From assembly GCA_019188255.1 (NCBI GenBank), contig JAETXT010000002.1, positions 2,728,001 through 2,792,000 of the forward strand: a stretch of DNA of 64,000 bases. Direction: 5' to 3'. This document shows, piece after piece, positions 23,141 to 34,113 of this stretch (the stretch's first letter is position 1; each line of letters starts with the position of its first letter). Both the position numbers and the translations under genes were made by a program. The stretch comes from Verticillium longisporum. Lineage: Eukaryota; Ascomycota; Sordariomycetes; Glomerellales; Plectosphaerellaceae. The notes below the pieces were generated by a model, which saw only the letters and a program-made list of their open reading frames with translations, searched no databases and was not told the DNA's origin.

Positions 23141-25088
23141 ATGTCGACCGCCGCGGAACTTGACCTCGTGGAGGCTGCTCGCGCCGACTACCCGGCCATT
23201 GAGAAGGGCATGAACACCGACAAGAAGCCCGGTTACAAGGGCGAGGGAGACCTAGGACATGCTGTGTCTTCAACGACAGATTCGCTCCGTGGACCTAACG
23301 GCGAAGTGTATCCTACTGATGAGGAACTCGAGACGTTACGCCGTGTCCACGGCAAGGTTAGCTGGCTCATATACTCCATTGGTATCGTTGAGATGGTTGA
23401 GAGGTTTGCCTACTACGGCACCACCGCTGTCTGTGAGTTGATAAGAAGCGCAACCACATCTAGAGAGCGGGATCCAGCTGACACTCCATAACACAGTCGT
23501 CAACTTCATCAGCTACCCTCTACCCGAAGGCTCTACCACAGGTGCTGCGGGTACCGATGGCCAGGCTGGCGCCCTCGGCATGGGACAGCAGGTTTCCACG
23601 GCTGTGACTCTATTCAACTCATTCTGGTCCTACTTCATGCCGCTCGTCGGTATGTAAATCTACCTTATTGTGCGATAACATTGTTGACGAACTTTTCTTT
23701 CAGGCGGCTACTTGGCCGACACGTATTGGGGCCGCTTCTTGACGATCCAGTATGCCATTGTCATTGCCACGGTAGGGCACATTATCATCATTGTTGCTTC
23801 GGTGCCTTCTGTGATCCAGAACGCCGGCGGCTCTCTGGGATGCTTCATCGTCGGTCTCCTCTTCTTTGGCACCGGAGTCGGCTGGTTCAAGGCCAATATC
23901 TCGCCCCTCATTGCCGAACAGTACGAGATGACGCAGCCACGCATGACGGTTGAAACACTGAAGTCGGGCGAGCGTGTCATTGTCGATCCCGTCATGACCA
24001 TTTCGCGTGTCTACATGCGCTACTATTTTCTCGTCAACGTCGGCGCCCTCGTTGGTCAGATCTCCATGGTTTACGCCGAAAAGTACGTTGGCTTTTGGCT
24101 GTCTTTCCTGCTGCCCACCATCCTCTTCCTCTTGTGTCCCATCATCATGGTCCTCTGTCGCAACAAGTACGCCAAGCGCCCACCGACAGGATCAGTACTT
24201 GGCAAGTCATTCCGTCTTGTGGTCTACGGCATCAAGCGCAACGGCTTCCGTTCGATGAGCAAGAAACACTTCTGGGAGCAAATTCGCCCAAGCCAGGTCC
24301 ACGACAAGCCGAGCTGGATGACATTTGACGACGCCTGGGTTGACGAGGTACGCCGTGGATTCATGGCTTGCTCCGTGTTCCTTTGGTTCCCCATCTTCTG
24401 GCTGGCCTACGGCCAAATGTCCAACAATCTCATCAACCAGGCGGCCACGATGCGCCTCAACGGCCTCCCCAACGACATCATCACCAACCTCAACCCCTTC
24501 TCGCTTCTGATCCTCATTCCCATCTGCGACAAGTTCCTCTACCCTGCTATCGCCCGCGCCGGTCTGCGCTTCACGCCCATCAAGAAGATCGCCCTCGGTT
24601 TCGCCAGCGCCACACTCTCCATGGCCGTTGCCGCCATCATCCAGCACTTTATCTACCAGCGCGCCCCATGCGGGAACTACGCCAGCGACCGTGACTGCAT
24701 CGCGGAGAACGGCGTGCCCAACATGAGCGTCTGGATCCAGACGCCCTGCTACATCCTCATCGCGCTGTCCGAGGTCCTCGCCTCCATCACGGGCCTCGAG
24801 TACGCCTTCACCAAGGCGCCGCGCAACATGCGCGGCCTCGTCACCGGTGTCTTCTGGTCCGTCCTCGCCATCTCGTCGGCCCTCGCCCAGGCCTTTGTCG
24901 GCCTCGCCACTGATCCCCTGCTCGTCTGGCTCTACACGACGATTGCCTGCATCAGCGGAGCTGGTGGCCTCGGCTTCTGGCTCGCGTTCCGGAAGCTCGA
25001 CGACGAGGAGGATGCGCTCAACGCGCTGCCCGAGAGTACGTACAAGGGCCGCGGTCCAGAGGCTGAGTTGGAGAGCAAGGCTGTTTAA
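23141..25088 (+). CDS. Proton-coupled oligopeptide transporter (POT/PTR family)
   Basis: This is a plasma-membrane H+-driven importer of di- and tripeptides. Exons 23141-23432, 23497-23649 and 23704-25088 join in phase to 609 residues. The first exon ends in the helix-1 motif EMVERFAYYG (ExxERF, proton coupling), completed across intron 1 as TAVFVNFI. Exon 3 opens with GGYLADTYWGRF, the POT signature, followed by FGTGVGWFKANISPLIAEQY and YYFLVNVGALVGQ. About twelve membrane helices alternate with a central cytosolic loop. A late pair of helices around WIQTPCYILIALSEVLASIT with the E residue matches the substrate-binding C-terminal half. The N-terminal 70 residues are hydrophilic and cytosolic. 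It is similar in length to yeast Ptr2 (about 600). Confidence 0.93.
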
Positions 25089-26102
25089 AAGCGTTGATGG
25101 TCTGGAGGCCGAGACTCACCTGTGCGGTGAACGAAGTAGCTAGTCTTCAAACGTGAAAACATTCGGGATGTCTATAATTATAGCATTCTGAAGTAGAATC
25201 GTTGCAAATACGAAGTTTCTATCGATCATTCTGACCGCTTGCCTTTGATTGATTGTGATCGTAAGACCTTGGCGTGGGAATGAGCGGTGTGGTATGCCCC
25301 CATCTACGAGCCGTAGTGCTTCGGTCAAGCTGAAGCATCTTCCCTACCGTTCATCAAAGTGCACAAGACTGCCTCGGTGCTGGATGAGGCATACTTCTCA
25401 GTTGATTTGAAAGACATGCTCTATCATACATCACCAGCGGTGGCCGTGTGTCGGGCCCGGTATATCCGGCATGAGTGGGCCTCTTCCCGGGTCGACCCCG
25501 GCCTGCCTCCGAAGCTTTCGGGCGACACCGCCGCGGGATGCAGGCAGCAGAAGAGCGTTTCTGAGGAGCTGCAGCTCACGGCATGGAAGTCAAAGCCGAT
25601 TTGTCAATCGACTGTTTCGTGTATAAACAAGGTGGGAAAGATAAGCTGCCTCGAGGTGCTGAGTGCCTCGTGGCACCCGAGAAAACGCGTTGGCACCAGA
25701 CAAGCAAAGAGAGAGCAACCAGCCGCAGCTGCATGCCTGTTGAGCGATTCCCACGTTTCATTCAGCCCATATGAGTTTGGTCATTTGAATCACCATGGAG
25801 CGTTTCCCCCGGGCCAGCGCAAGGTTCAGCGTTGAGAGACACGCGCTGGTGATTCATGACGAAGCCAGCGCGTCATTGATCCGCTCGCCACCGATAGCAT
25901 TCGATGCCCATCGTCTGTGGTAAGGAACAGCACAGCACGACCAAACGAAGAGCTCTGAACCCGTGCATAAAGCGCCATGAGCCATGCATCATGTTGAGAC
26001 CTCTACTTCGCACTGGTTCCCGATCCCTCACTCATCAGTCGCCTGCCTCTTCCTCTGCCCCGGCCTCTCAGCAAGTCGACGACCGCCCGAACAGCAGCCA
26101 GC
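25089..26102. other. Intergenic region between transporter and GFA-domain gene
   Basis: This holds the 3' flank of the transporter and the promoter of the GFA-domain gene. Short open frames on both strands have no recognisable motif; nothing else is seen. Confidence 0.5.
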
Positions 26103-26732
26103 ATGCCCTCGACGCGCTCCGAAGACTGGAAGTCCAACCCGCCCTACGCCCGCCCCAAAGACGAGCCGTTCACCAACACGCTCCGCGGGTCCTGCCACTG
26201 CGGCCAGGTCGTCTACCACCTGTCCCGCGACCGGCCGCTCGCGTCCAAGTACTGCCACTGCACCGACTGCCAGACGCTCCACGGCGCGCCCTTTCAGTGG
26301 GCCGCCATCTTCGAGAAGCACCACCTCGCCTTTGACCGCGGCGTCGAGGGCCTGGCCTTTTACAGCGCCGGCGACAAGGAGCCCGCCCACGGCCTGCCGT
26401 GCAAGGTCAGCTGCGCGCGGTGCGGCAGCCGCATCATGGACGAGGGGCGGAACATGGTGCTGCTCTTCCCGGCGCTCGTCGAGTTTGAGGGGGATGAAAA
26501 GGTCAAGGCCAACTTTGCGCCGGAGTGAGTTTTTTTTACTCCATTCTTTCTTTCTTGTTTTCTTGTATTCGGGTTTTATTTCATCCTACCTTGTGGGAGC
26601 TTGGGCAATCGACTGACGAACAACGCTAGGATGCACATATTCTACACGAGGCGGGTAGTGGATATCGTGGATGGGAAGCCGAAATGGGCAGGACTCAATG
26701 ACAAAAGCGAGCTCGTGGGAGAGACGCGCTGA
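26103..26732 (+). CDS. GFA/CENP-V-type zinc-binding domain protein
   Basis: Exons 26103-26524 and 26630-26732 join in phase to 174 residues. The Zn ligands of the glutathione-dependent formaldehyde-activating (GFA) fold appear in order: SCHCGQV near residue 30, KYCHCTDCQ near 55, and SCARCGSRI near 105. The second exon supplies the conserved C-terminal strand with VVDIVDGKPKW and ends shortly after. The fold binds two zinc ions. Founding members were proposed to form S-hydroxymethylglutathione, but most fungal paralogs have no tested activity and may handle other glutathione adducts. The intron is 105 nt with a pyrimidine-rich 5' half. Confidence 0.9.
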
Positions 26733-27020
26733 CTGCATTTGACGACCTTTGAAGAGCACCGGTCGGGGTTGTCTGTCACGATTGAATGACACCGCAATGA
26801 TTGGGATATCACTCACAGGATGCTGGGCGCAAGGGAGTGCAAAAAAACAAGGCTGTGGATGTGGCCGTGTGTCTTCATGATCTAGTGATGTCTTTCCAAA
26901 CGCCTCCCAAGTGTCCATGCGATGCCATGCTCGCTGATGCGTGTGTCACGATATCGTGCTCGCCAATGTATATGCCGCGACGCCATGCCCAAATAACCAA
27001 ACAAGACAAAAGAAGAATGC
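26733..27020. other. Convergent 3' region between GFA gene and ferric reductase
   Basis: These two genes converge here with about 290 bp between stop codons. Nothing beyond presumed 3' untranslated sequence is seen. Confidence 0.5.
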
Positions 27021-29538
27021 TCACCACGTGAAGCTCTCCTCGAAATATTCCACCTTCGCTTCCGCATGGCCCAGAGAATGGACGACCGCCCTCCTCGCAT
27101 CATCGGCCATGCGCGCCGGCCCGCATGCAACGACGGCCAGACTCCCAGCCTGCGCCGCCCCCACAGCATCCTCGACCTCACCCGGCACGTCCGGCCTGCC
27201 GTACCGCACGAGCGCGGCCTTGGGCAGCGCCGACAGCGCGTCGTCGGCAAAGTCCTCCCTGTGGGTGATGCAGATCGTGACCGAAACCTTGTCGCAGCCG
27301 ACGAGCGGGCCGAGGTCGTGCTTGACCACGTCCTCGGCGAACCCGCGCTCGCGCGACGCCCACACGACGCGGATCGACTTGGTGCGGGGGCTCGCGACGA
27401 GTGCGTGGAGGTACGCCAGGGCACGGCGATGCCCCTCCCGCCGACGAGGAAGAGGAGGTTCTCGAAGTTGTGGAACGGCTGGGTGTGGCCGTAAGGCCCC
27501 TCGACGAGAACGCGCAGCGGCGCGGGCGCCGGCCACTGGGCGCCGGCGGCGTCCCTGAGGCGCGAGGTGAAGCTGTCGTAGGGTCTGATGAGGAAGGTCA
27601 TGGCGGGGTCCTTGTCGTCTGCCTCGGACGCGAGGCTGATGTCGTTCTGGTTCTCCATCAGCGGCGTGTCTTCGCTGAGGTCCTTTGACGGCCGACGCCT
27701 GCTGCCTGTCGAGTAGGCCATGGTGAAGGGGTGGCTCTCCCAGAACTTGGTGTCACTCAGAACGTGGAGATAGTAGTATGTGCCGGGCTGGGGCGTGTAG
27801 ACGCTCGACGAGTGCGGCACCACGAGGCGGATCATGTTGCTGCTGGGGTCGTAGGTAGCTGTTTCCCAGGTGTTCCAGAAGGGGGGTTGAAGGCGAGCGT
27901 GCGGGACATGCGGATGACGCGGTCGAGGACCCAGATCATGGCAGGTATCCAGGCCAGCATGTCGTACTGTCCCTTGAAGATTGACACATGACTGTAGTCG
28001 TGTCAGTTGTCGGTCCTATCCCAAAGACTATGGCGTCCCTTACCCGAGCATCGTGAGCAAAACGAAGATGGACAGAACGATGTGCAGAATGAGAAAGGTC
28101 TCGTAATGCTTGCGTCGCAGCCAGTACACCGAGAAACTCAGAATCAGGCACATGAGGACGGTTGCCTGAAGACGTGTGAGCAGGAGAACTTGGATGGGCT
28201 GGCTTGGAAAGGCGTGCTCACAATTTCGCCCGTCCAGAAGAATAGCTGCGTCCACCACCAAGCAAAGTAATCGACACCACCCTCTGTTGGCATTGGTTAG
28301 CGTAAGGAGCCCGGATGGCAGTCAAGGCATCCCACCTTTGATAATCAGAATAGTGTAGCCGATGGAATGCAGCACCGCCTGCAGCGTAGCGACGCGGGCA
28401 ACCCAACGATGAAAGTTGTTGTAGGATCCAAAGTCCCATCCCGTCAACCAAATGACGACGTTGTTGCGCATGCCAAAGAGCCAGATGACGGGGAAGTTGA
28501 AAAAGGAAATGATGCCTGTGCGGTCAGAACCGTAACGCCAGATCTGTCTCTCGAAGCTCCCAAAGCTGGCACGGTTAGCTTGTATTTCCCCTCCCAGCGT
28601 GGCCTGCCGTGAGCTTACTAAAGATTGTTTTCCGTGAAGCGGTACCCGTAGAGGCTGAGAAAGACGTTCATGCCAATGAAGGCGAGGAGGGTGAGGCTCT
28701 GTATCCTCGGCGGGATGGTGCACCACCCGAGGTTCTGGGCGCAGCGGTAGCCAAAGGTCGCCGGTATCGTGACATGGCGCTTGAGCCAGACGGAAAAGAC
28801 ATGAAAAGGACGTGAAATGCCTGTGCTGGGCTTCACTATGGAGCGCTGAGCATCGCCGATGGCGGCAATGAGCCGGCTCAGGACGCCCATGGCGACAACG
28901 ACGATCCAGAAGATGATCATGGCCATGCTGTGGACAGGTTAGTGCTTGGGGCACGCCTTGGGACGGACGGCAGAGACGAAGGAGAGACGAACCCGTAAAT
29001 GTAGTGATTGTAGTAGACATACTCGACGGCATCCTGTACAGAATGAGTGGTGTGTCTTTCACTGAGATGTGCGACAAGGACTCACAAGAGTATCGAACGC
29101 CGCGCGATAGAGCGTCTCAGACAGCATGATGACCTCGTCAACGTGGGCACCATTCTGCTGCTCGTCAAGGCCGATGTGCCTCAGCTGCGCGATATCGTCA
29201 TCGGAGTATGCGTCGACAATGTCGAATGGCGGCAGTGGCGTGTCACGCCAAGCCTGGCAGGTCTCATTTTCATGGCTCAGGCCCGGGATGCCGACGCCCT
29301 CAGCACCGTAGACCTTGAGGCAGAGGTAGAGCGACAGGATCCGATCTCGACTCTCGCACCTCTGGGCCAGCTTCGAGGCGTTGGTTCCGACGTCGTCGAA
29401 GTGGACATAGGCGAGGGCGAGCTCGCACGAGCCAAAGGTGAGATCCTCGCCTAGGGCTTGGGCCGTGGGAAGGATGCATGTCGTGGCAGCGAATAGTGGC
29501 AGAAGAAGCGAAGAAAACGGAGGGCGTCTCATGGCCAC
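27021..29538 (-). CDS. Ferric-chelate reductase (NADPH oxidase superfamily), with two frameshifts
   Basis: This metalloreductase would pass electrons from NADPH via FAD and two haems to extracellular Fe3+. Exons are 29538-29086, 29033-28993, 28927-28619, 28565-28336, 28283-28222, 28165-28044 and 27991-27021; all phases agree up to the last exon. A signal peptide opens the protein, followed by a Cys-containing luminal domain. The ferric-reductase membrane domain has the paired haem His residues (FHRWVARVATLQAVLH, and LHIVLSIFVLLTMLGH across an intron). The FAD motif HPFTMAYS and the C-terminal NADPH part (CGPARMADDARR, ending YFEESFTW) are clear. In the last exon one base appears missing in a C run near 27,886 and another near 27,423. 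Beside the second, the expected GGSGI nucleotide motif reads GGRGI. With both shifts the gene would be non-functional; otherwise it is about 578 residues. The start region carries paired GATA motifs. Confidence 0.88.
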
Positions 29539-30572
29539 GGCATGAGGGGAGATGGAAGGGACGGACTCGAATCGCGAAGGGAGAGGAGAGGGGCGGCGGG
29601 CGAGGGGCGGCGGAAACAGTCAGCGTGAGAAGTGGATGAAGGGCGTAGAAAGACTGTGCGCGAGGAATGCGAGATTTCGATCTTATCAGATCATCTGATA
29701 ATCTAGCGTCACCAGCGTGACCCGCCTGCACGTGTCGGCACAAGTCGGAGCCGAGCAGACAGAAGGATCACCAGGCCAGCAGAAGGCCGACAGCGGCCAT
29801 CTGGTATGGGATTGACAATGACTGAAGCATCACCATGAGATTGGTTTTTCAGCGTCCTCACCAGCTCATGGCAAATCCCCCCGCCACAGCGACAATGAGG
29901 CGTCCCTGCAGATCGAACACATCTGATGAGGCCTTTCCCTTTCGGGCGTCACGATGCCCGACACACGAGCTAGCACCGGGTAGCTCCGCGCAGGGGTGGT
30001 CGGGTCATTATGGAGACGCGTGGAATGGCATGCTGCTGAGTGTCTACCCGTCCATCTCAGGCTCTATCGTGAGCTGCATTGAGCGAGACTCGTCCGTACA
30101 CTGGCCGAACAAGGAACGAAGGCAAGTGGTGTTTCAGACAAGTCGACTCTGTCCAACTCAGTGCACCTAGTCTCGGCCCTACCATATGGGCTTTGTTTGT
30201 AGCGACACAGCTCTGACCTGTTGACTCGAGTTGCCAGAAGAGCTTCGTCTGCCCATCATTCAATGCGTTCTGTATCTTCAAAATCTCTTGCAAGAAGAAC
30301 CCCAATGTTGTCCAAACCACACCAACAATGCCAGCGAAGTAGCACATAGAATTGTGCGTATCGGCACTGGTCGAACGCCACCACCGCTGTCGATCCCTGA
30401 CTTGTGGAAACCGGCCTGCTTTAGTGCTGTGGTGCAGATGCTCAAATGAGGGGTTCACGATGGGCATCACATCTACGCCTCAACATTGGCTCAACAACTT
30501 CATCACCGCCCCGTTGCCTCAAGTTCGCCATTATACCATCGATACCCCTCCAGTCATACGCACAGTTGAACC
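29539..30572. other. Divergent intergenic region between ferric reductase and SDR
   Basis: The left part is the ferric reductase promoter with the paired GATA motif at 29683-29701. The rest contains short open frames without motifs and presumably the promoter of the downstream SDR gene. Confidence 0.5.
29683..29701. promoter_or_regulatory. Inverted pair of ATCTGATAA sites (iron-regulator GATA type)
   Basis: ATCTGATAA reads on the minus strand at 29683-29691 and on the plus strand at 29693-29701, separated by a single base and about 145 bp upstream of the ferric reductase start. The motif fits ATCWGATAA, the extended site reported for the fungal iron-responsive GATA repressors of the SreA/SRE/Urbs1 family. 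Placement upstream of an iron-acquisition gene makes repression under iron sufficiency likely. Confidence 0.75.
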
Positions 30573-31514
30573 ATGACGACGATCCCCCTACCCCCCAAGC
30601 CCCGCATCCGCGAGCTCGACCTCATCGACAAGGTCGCCGTCATCAGCGGTGCCTCCCGCGGCATCGGCCTCGCCATCGCCCGCAACCTCGCCTCCCGCGG
30701 CTGCTCCATCCTCGGCACCTGCACCAGCGAGACCGGCGTCGCGGCCCTCTCCTCGACCCTCGACGCCGCCACGACCGAGCTCTTCGCCGCGACCGCCCGC
30801 CCGCGGCCCGCCTCGCTCCAGATCCCAAGGCCTCGTCGCCGACATTTTCAGCCCCGACTGCGCCGCCGTCATCAGCGCCGCCGTCGCCGCCTCGTTCGCC
30901 GGCCGCGTCGACATCTTCGTCAACAGCGCCTGCGATCCCATGCCCGGCACCATTGGCGACACGACGGCCGCCGAGATCCACCGCAGCCTCCTCGGCAACG
31001 TCCAGACGCCCGTGCTCATCGTCGAGGCGTTTGTGCGCCGGCGCTTCTTCCGCCCGGGAAGCCGCATCGTGTACCTGTCCTCCATCCGCGCGCGCCAGCC
31101 GTGGAGCGGGCAGCTCATGTACGCTGCGGGCAAGTCGGCGGGGGAGTCGCTCTGTCGGACCTGGGCGCAGGCCTTTGGCGGCAAGGAGCAGCGTGTATGT
31201 TTACTCTCCTCCTTTCCTTGGCAAATATCGTCAAGCCGGTTGGGTGTCGTACTGACGCGGCGCAGTTTGCCTTTATGGAGGGCACGACGGCGAATGCCAT
31301 ATCCGTCGGCCTCACCGAGACGGAGGCCGTGATGAACTGCGGGCCGGAAGCCGTGCAGACGTTTCAGGACGAGTTCTTCCCGCCGCAGAGCATACCGCGG
31401 TTCGGACAGCCAGAGGACGTCGCCGATGTCGTGGGGCTGCTGTGCAGTGAGGATGCTCGCTGGATCACGGGCTGTGTTGTCAGTGCCAGCGGAGGAGGCA
31501 TCAAGATCGGATAA
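30573..31514 (+). CDS. Short-chain dehydrogenase/reductase, one frameshift
   Basis: This is a classical SDR oxidoreductase of unknown substrate. Two exons (30573-31194 and 31266-31514) flank a 71-nt intron. The cofactor motif SGASRGIGLAIA lies near residue 28. The central part VDIFVNSACDP replaces the NNAG loop, then come the active-site Ser in YLSSIRAR and YAAGK (Tyr/Lys). The second exon has PRFGQPEDVADVV and the C-terminal ITGCVVSASGG typical of FabG-like enzymes. Between LFAATARPRP (about 30,800) and QGLVADIFSP (30,826 onward) the reading frame shifts by one base, as if one base were extra in the GC-rich segment 30,780-30,825. Without the shift the product is about 289 residues. The gene is either newly broken or carries a base-calling error. 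Confidence 0.82.
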   Translation: MTTIPLPPKPRIRELDLIDKVAVISGASRGIGLAIARNLASRGCSILGTCTSETGVAALSSTLDAATTELFAATARPRPASLQIPRPRRRHFQPRLRRRHQRRRRRLVRRPRRHLRQQRLRSHARHHWRHDGRRDPPQPPRQRPDARAHRRGVCAPALLPPGKPHRVPVLHPRAPAVERAAHVRCGQVGGGVALSDLGAGLWRQGAACMFTLLLSLANIVKPVGCRTDAAQFAFMEGTTANAISVGLTETEAVMNCGPEAVQTFQDEFFPPQSIPRFGQPEDVADVVGLLCSEDARWITGCVVSASGGGIKIG

Positions 31515-31748
31515 GGCCGCTCAAGCTCGAGGCGGTCTTCAACGTACCCAGAATCACACAATGTCTGCTTGAATCTTCGTTGTAGGGGGCCACTCGTGGA
31601 TGCTCGAAGAACCAGCCCGCTGACCACACAGTAAACCCTTGTGGCTTCGTCAATGCTGAACCTCGACACCCTTCTGGTCACGAGCAGGCACACTTTCGAC
31701 TGCCCAATTCATTCATGACGAGAGGGCATGCTTATTCATTCTAACAAA

Positions 31749-31872
31749 GGCTGTGTAGCTCAGTGGCAGAGCGCCTGGGGTTTCTTCCTTCCTAGAACCC
31801 GTCCGCTCCGCAGACCTAGAATCATACATACACTTCCCCAGGAGGTCGGTGGTTCGATCCCACCCGCAGCCA
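31749..31872 (+). tRNA. tRNA gene with a 52-nt intron, anticodon not assignable
   Basis: A complete cloverleaf can be drawn: acceptor GGCTGTG with CGCAGCC (31865-31871) plus discriminator A; D arm GCTC-AGTGGCA-GAGC; anticodon stem CCTGG (31774-31778) with CCAGG (31838-31842); 5-nt variable loop; T arm GGTGG-TTCGATC-CCACC. The internal promoter boxes are canonical (TAGCTCAGTGG and GGTTCGATCCC). The extra length between the anticodon stem halves implies an intron of 52 nt. If spliced after position 37 as usual, the loop would read GGTTTC, giving a TTT triplet but G instead of the nearly invariant U33. I therefore leave identity open; a degenerate tRNA is possible. Confidence 0.72.
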
Positions 31873-32048
31873 TGTTTTTTTCCGAATTTACAACGCGATA
31901 AACCGCGTCGACAGCGTGCCGTGAACACGGAGTCAAGGCGACAATAAGTACAGACCATCAGGCATCCGACATGTCGCAGGCAATCAGGAAACCTCCCCAA
32001 ACGTCACAAACACCAAAACGCCACACAAGAGAAACATGAGCGCAAGCC

Positions 32049-32700
32049 TCACACCTGGCGGTTCATGTTCATGCCCTCCTTGTTCCCCTGATACCCCTGC
32101 ACGATCGGCCCGGACGCGAGCCTCCGCTCAACCTCCTTGTCCTGCTGGATGAGCGCGCAGCAGGGACACCAGTACGTCGTGCAGCAGTCGCGCAGCCCGG
32201 ACCCCCTGATGTGGAAGCGCTCGCGAATCTCGCCGCGCTTGATCATGGCGTAGATCCACCCGCAGCACGTGAAATACGTGATGCCGCACATGAGCATGCA
32301 GTCGACGTTGATGGGCTCGTAGGTGCGCATCGTCGGGTCGCGCATCCGCTCCGACGTCTTGCCGAGGACTGTTTCTTCTGGTCAGCAAAAGGCCTCGGTC
32401 AAAAAGATCAAAGGCCGCAGGATGGGGAGGGGTACAAAACGCACGCATGCAGGGGAGAAAGGTGCCGAGGAGGCATGAGCCGCAGGGGGCGCAGTTGCAG
32501 AGGTTGTTCTCCCATTTCTGGTTGCGCACGTTGGCGCCCTCGGTGTAGGTGGCACGCATGTTATCTTGCTGCTGGTAGCCCTGGGGCGTTGACGGGAGCT
32601 GCCCGTAGGGATGCGGTTTGGAGTTTGTCCCCAGGGGCTGCTGGGTGTATTCCGGGACCGGCTGGATGCCGTGCTGTTGTTGCTGGTGCTGGTATTCCAT
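32049..32700 (-). CDS. PLAC8 family cysteine-rich protein
   Basis: Exons 32700-32445 and 32368-32049 join in phase to 191 residues. The N-terminal half is rich in Gln and Pro and probably disordered. The PLAC8 domain follows with NLCNCAPCGSCLLGTFLPCM, completed by LLGKTSERM across the intron, then CMLMCGITYFTCCGWIYAMI (hydrophobic, membrane-associated) and the CCTTYWCPCCALIQQDKEVE block that ends the family domain. Plant and animal relatives influence cell size and cadmium or calcium handling at membranes, while fungal members are largely uncharacterised. It lies just downstream of the tRNA-like gene and is transcribed toward it. Confidence 0.9.
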
Positions 32701-33301
32701 GGCTGTGACGACGTGCTGTCAGGGAGAATCTGCTGCCGACTACGACGACGGAAATGGGTCTTTTTTATGAAAAGGATAGGTGTATTGATAGGACTGTTCG
32801 CGTTTCTATCAAGACCGGAATCGCAGCACAATTGATGGCGTGCAAGCAGAACAGCAGACACGCCGACCCCTCAACCATCCCCCAGCTTGGGGGCGGCGGC
32901 CATTAAAGAAAGGTCGACGAGGCGCAAGCTAGATTGACAGCTTGACCACATGCAGCCTTGTGGGAATGGACCAGGCCCCGAATGCTCGTGATGGTGTGGT
33001 GCGAGGCTTAGGCTGCTCCTCCCATCTGATGGCCGGCGAAAGCTTCGCCTCAGCCTGGCCTCCTCGCTCCGTAAATCATTGGCCGAATGCGGCACGTCGT
33101 TGAGTTCGCTTCGCCTGGTTGGTCGTATTTTGGGGGAAAGCGTCAGACGTCGCTGCGGGTTAGCGTCATCTTAGGGCTGAGACGAAGGGAACTGTCCGTC
33201 AGCCGCCATAGCTGCCAGACACCGAGTCCGGGTCTGGGAGGGGCTACAAATAGAAATCAGGCCATGTGATCCCTCTGGCCTCATACTACTACGTGCCAAG
33301 C
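32701..33301. other. Promoter region of the PLAC8 gene
   Basis: This is about 600 bp between the PLAC8 start and the 3' end of the acetyltransferase gene. No open frame with recognisable motifs and no repeat is seen. Confidence 0.5.
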
Positions 33302-34113
33302 TCAAGAAGGTCGCTTGACGATGCGGCTCATGATGAGATAATCAGGGACGAAGACCCTGCCGCCCCTCAGTCTCCGTTCGTCGGGCGAGAGGGCATCCTT
33401 CTCGAACCCAAGCTTGCGGTAGAATGCCAGGGCCTTGGTGTTGCTCTTGAAGCACGTCAGCATGACCTTTTCGATGATTGGGATGCTTTTGGCGATGGCC
33501 TCCTGAAAGCCCATCACCAAGGCTGCCAAGCCGGTGCTGCTCGACAAGCCAGTCAGCGCACGCAAAAATGGAACATGATAATTCGGTCGGTCGATCGGTC
33601 GGCAAGCGACAACATACCCGTGCAACTCATCCTCGAGATGGATCTCGTAGCAGTACACAACAGGCTCGCCGTCCTCCCACGTTGGCATGAGGCTCGTGAA
33701 GCCCCGTAGATCATTGTTCTCATCACGCACGAGTATGTAGCGCAGCTCGGCAGATTTCATCTCGACCATTTTCTTCTTCGGGTGCCAGCCATCGGCGGAA
33801 GCGCGGTAGTCGTCGCCGCTCGTCTTCTCAACGAGATCATAGCAGGCCTGGAGCTCATCGTGTGTCATGCGAGCTGGCTGCTTGAGGCAGAGGGCGTAGG
33901 GCTTCGCGGTGTGCGGGTGAGTCCATGTTGCCCACCCGTCGCTGGGACCGAGTCAATTCAATTTGGTTCGCGACAGGGGATGAGCTGATCCCTTGCAAGG
34001 GGCGCAAACCTTGGCTGGAGATGATCGCGGATGAACTGCTCATCCGTCTTGCGGTTTGCTGCCTCGAGGGGATTCGTCGGCGCCCTCCGTCGTTTCTTTG
34101 GCGCAGCAGCCAT
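33302..34113 (-). CDS. NAA40: N-alpha-acetyltransferase 40 (NatD, histone H2A/H4-type)
   Basis: Exons 34113-34010, 33941-33618 and 33539-33302 join in phase to 221 residues. The basic start MAAAPKKRRRAP is followed by KTDEQFIRDHL. Exon 2 carries CYDLVEKTSGDDYRASADGW and WHPKKKMVEMKS, a hallmark of the Naa40 family. The GNAT core has VVYCYEIHLEDELHG joined to STGLAALVMG, standing for the acetyl-CoA-binding Q/RxxGxG/A turn. LTCFKSNTKALAFYRKLGFE and DYLIMSR complete the fold. NatD acetylates the N-terminal Ser of histones H2A and H4 and acts in nucleus and cytoplasm. Length matches fungal Naa40 proteins. The intron positions restore the conserved EIHL..ELHG..G motif, which supports the model. 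Confidence 0.87.

Noticed and set aside
25359..25835. 158-codon plus-strand open frame between transporter and GFA gene
   Set aside because: No recognisable domain or signal peptide and no conserved-looking segments; overlapping frames are as long.
26882..27835. Long minus-strand frame through the ferric reductase C-terminus as an intact gene
   Set aside because: Only its first half matches the family; the conserved C-terminus continues in another frame, so the second half is out-of-frame translation.
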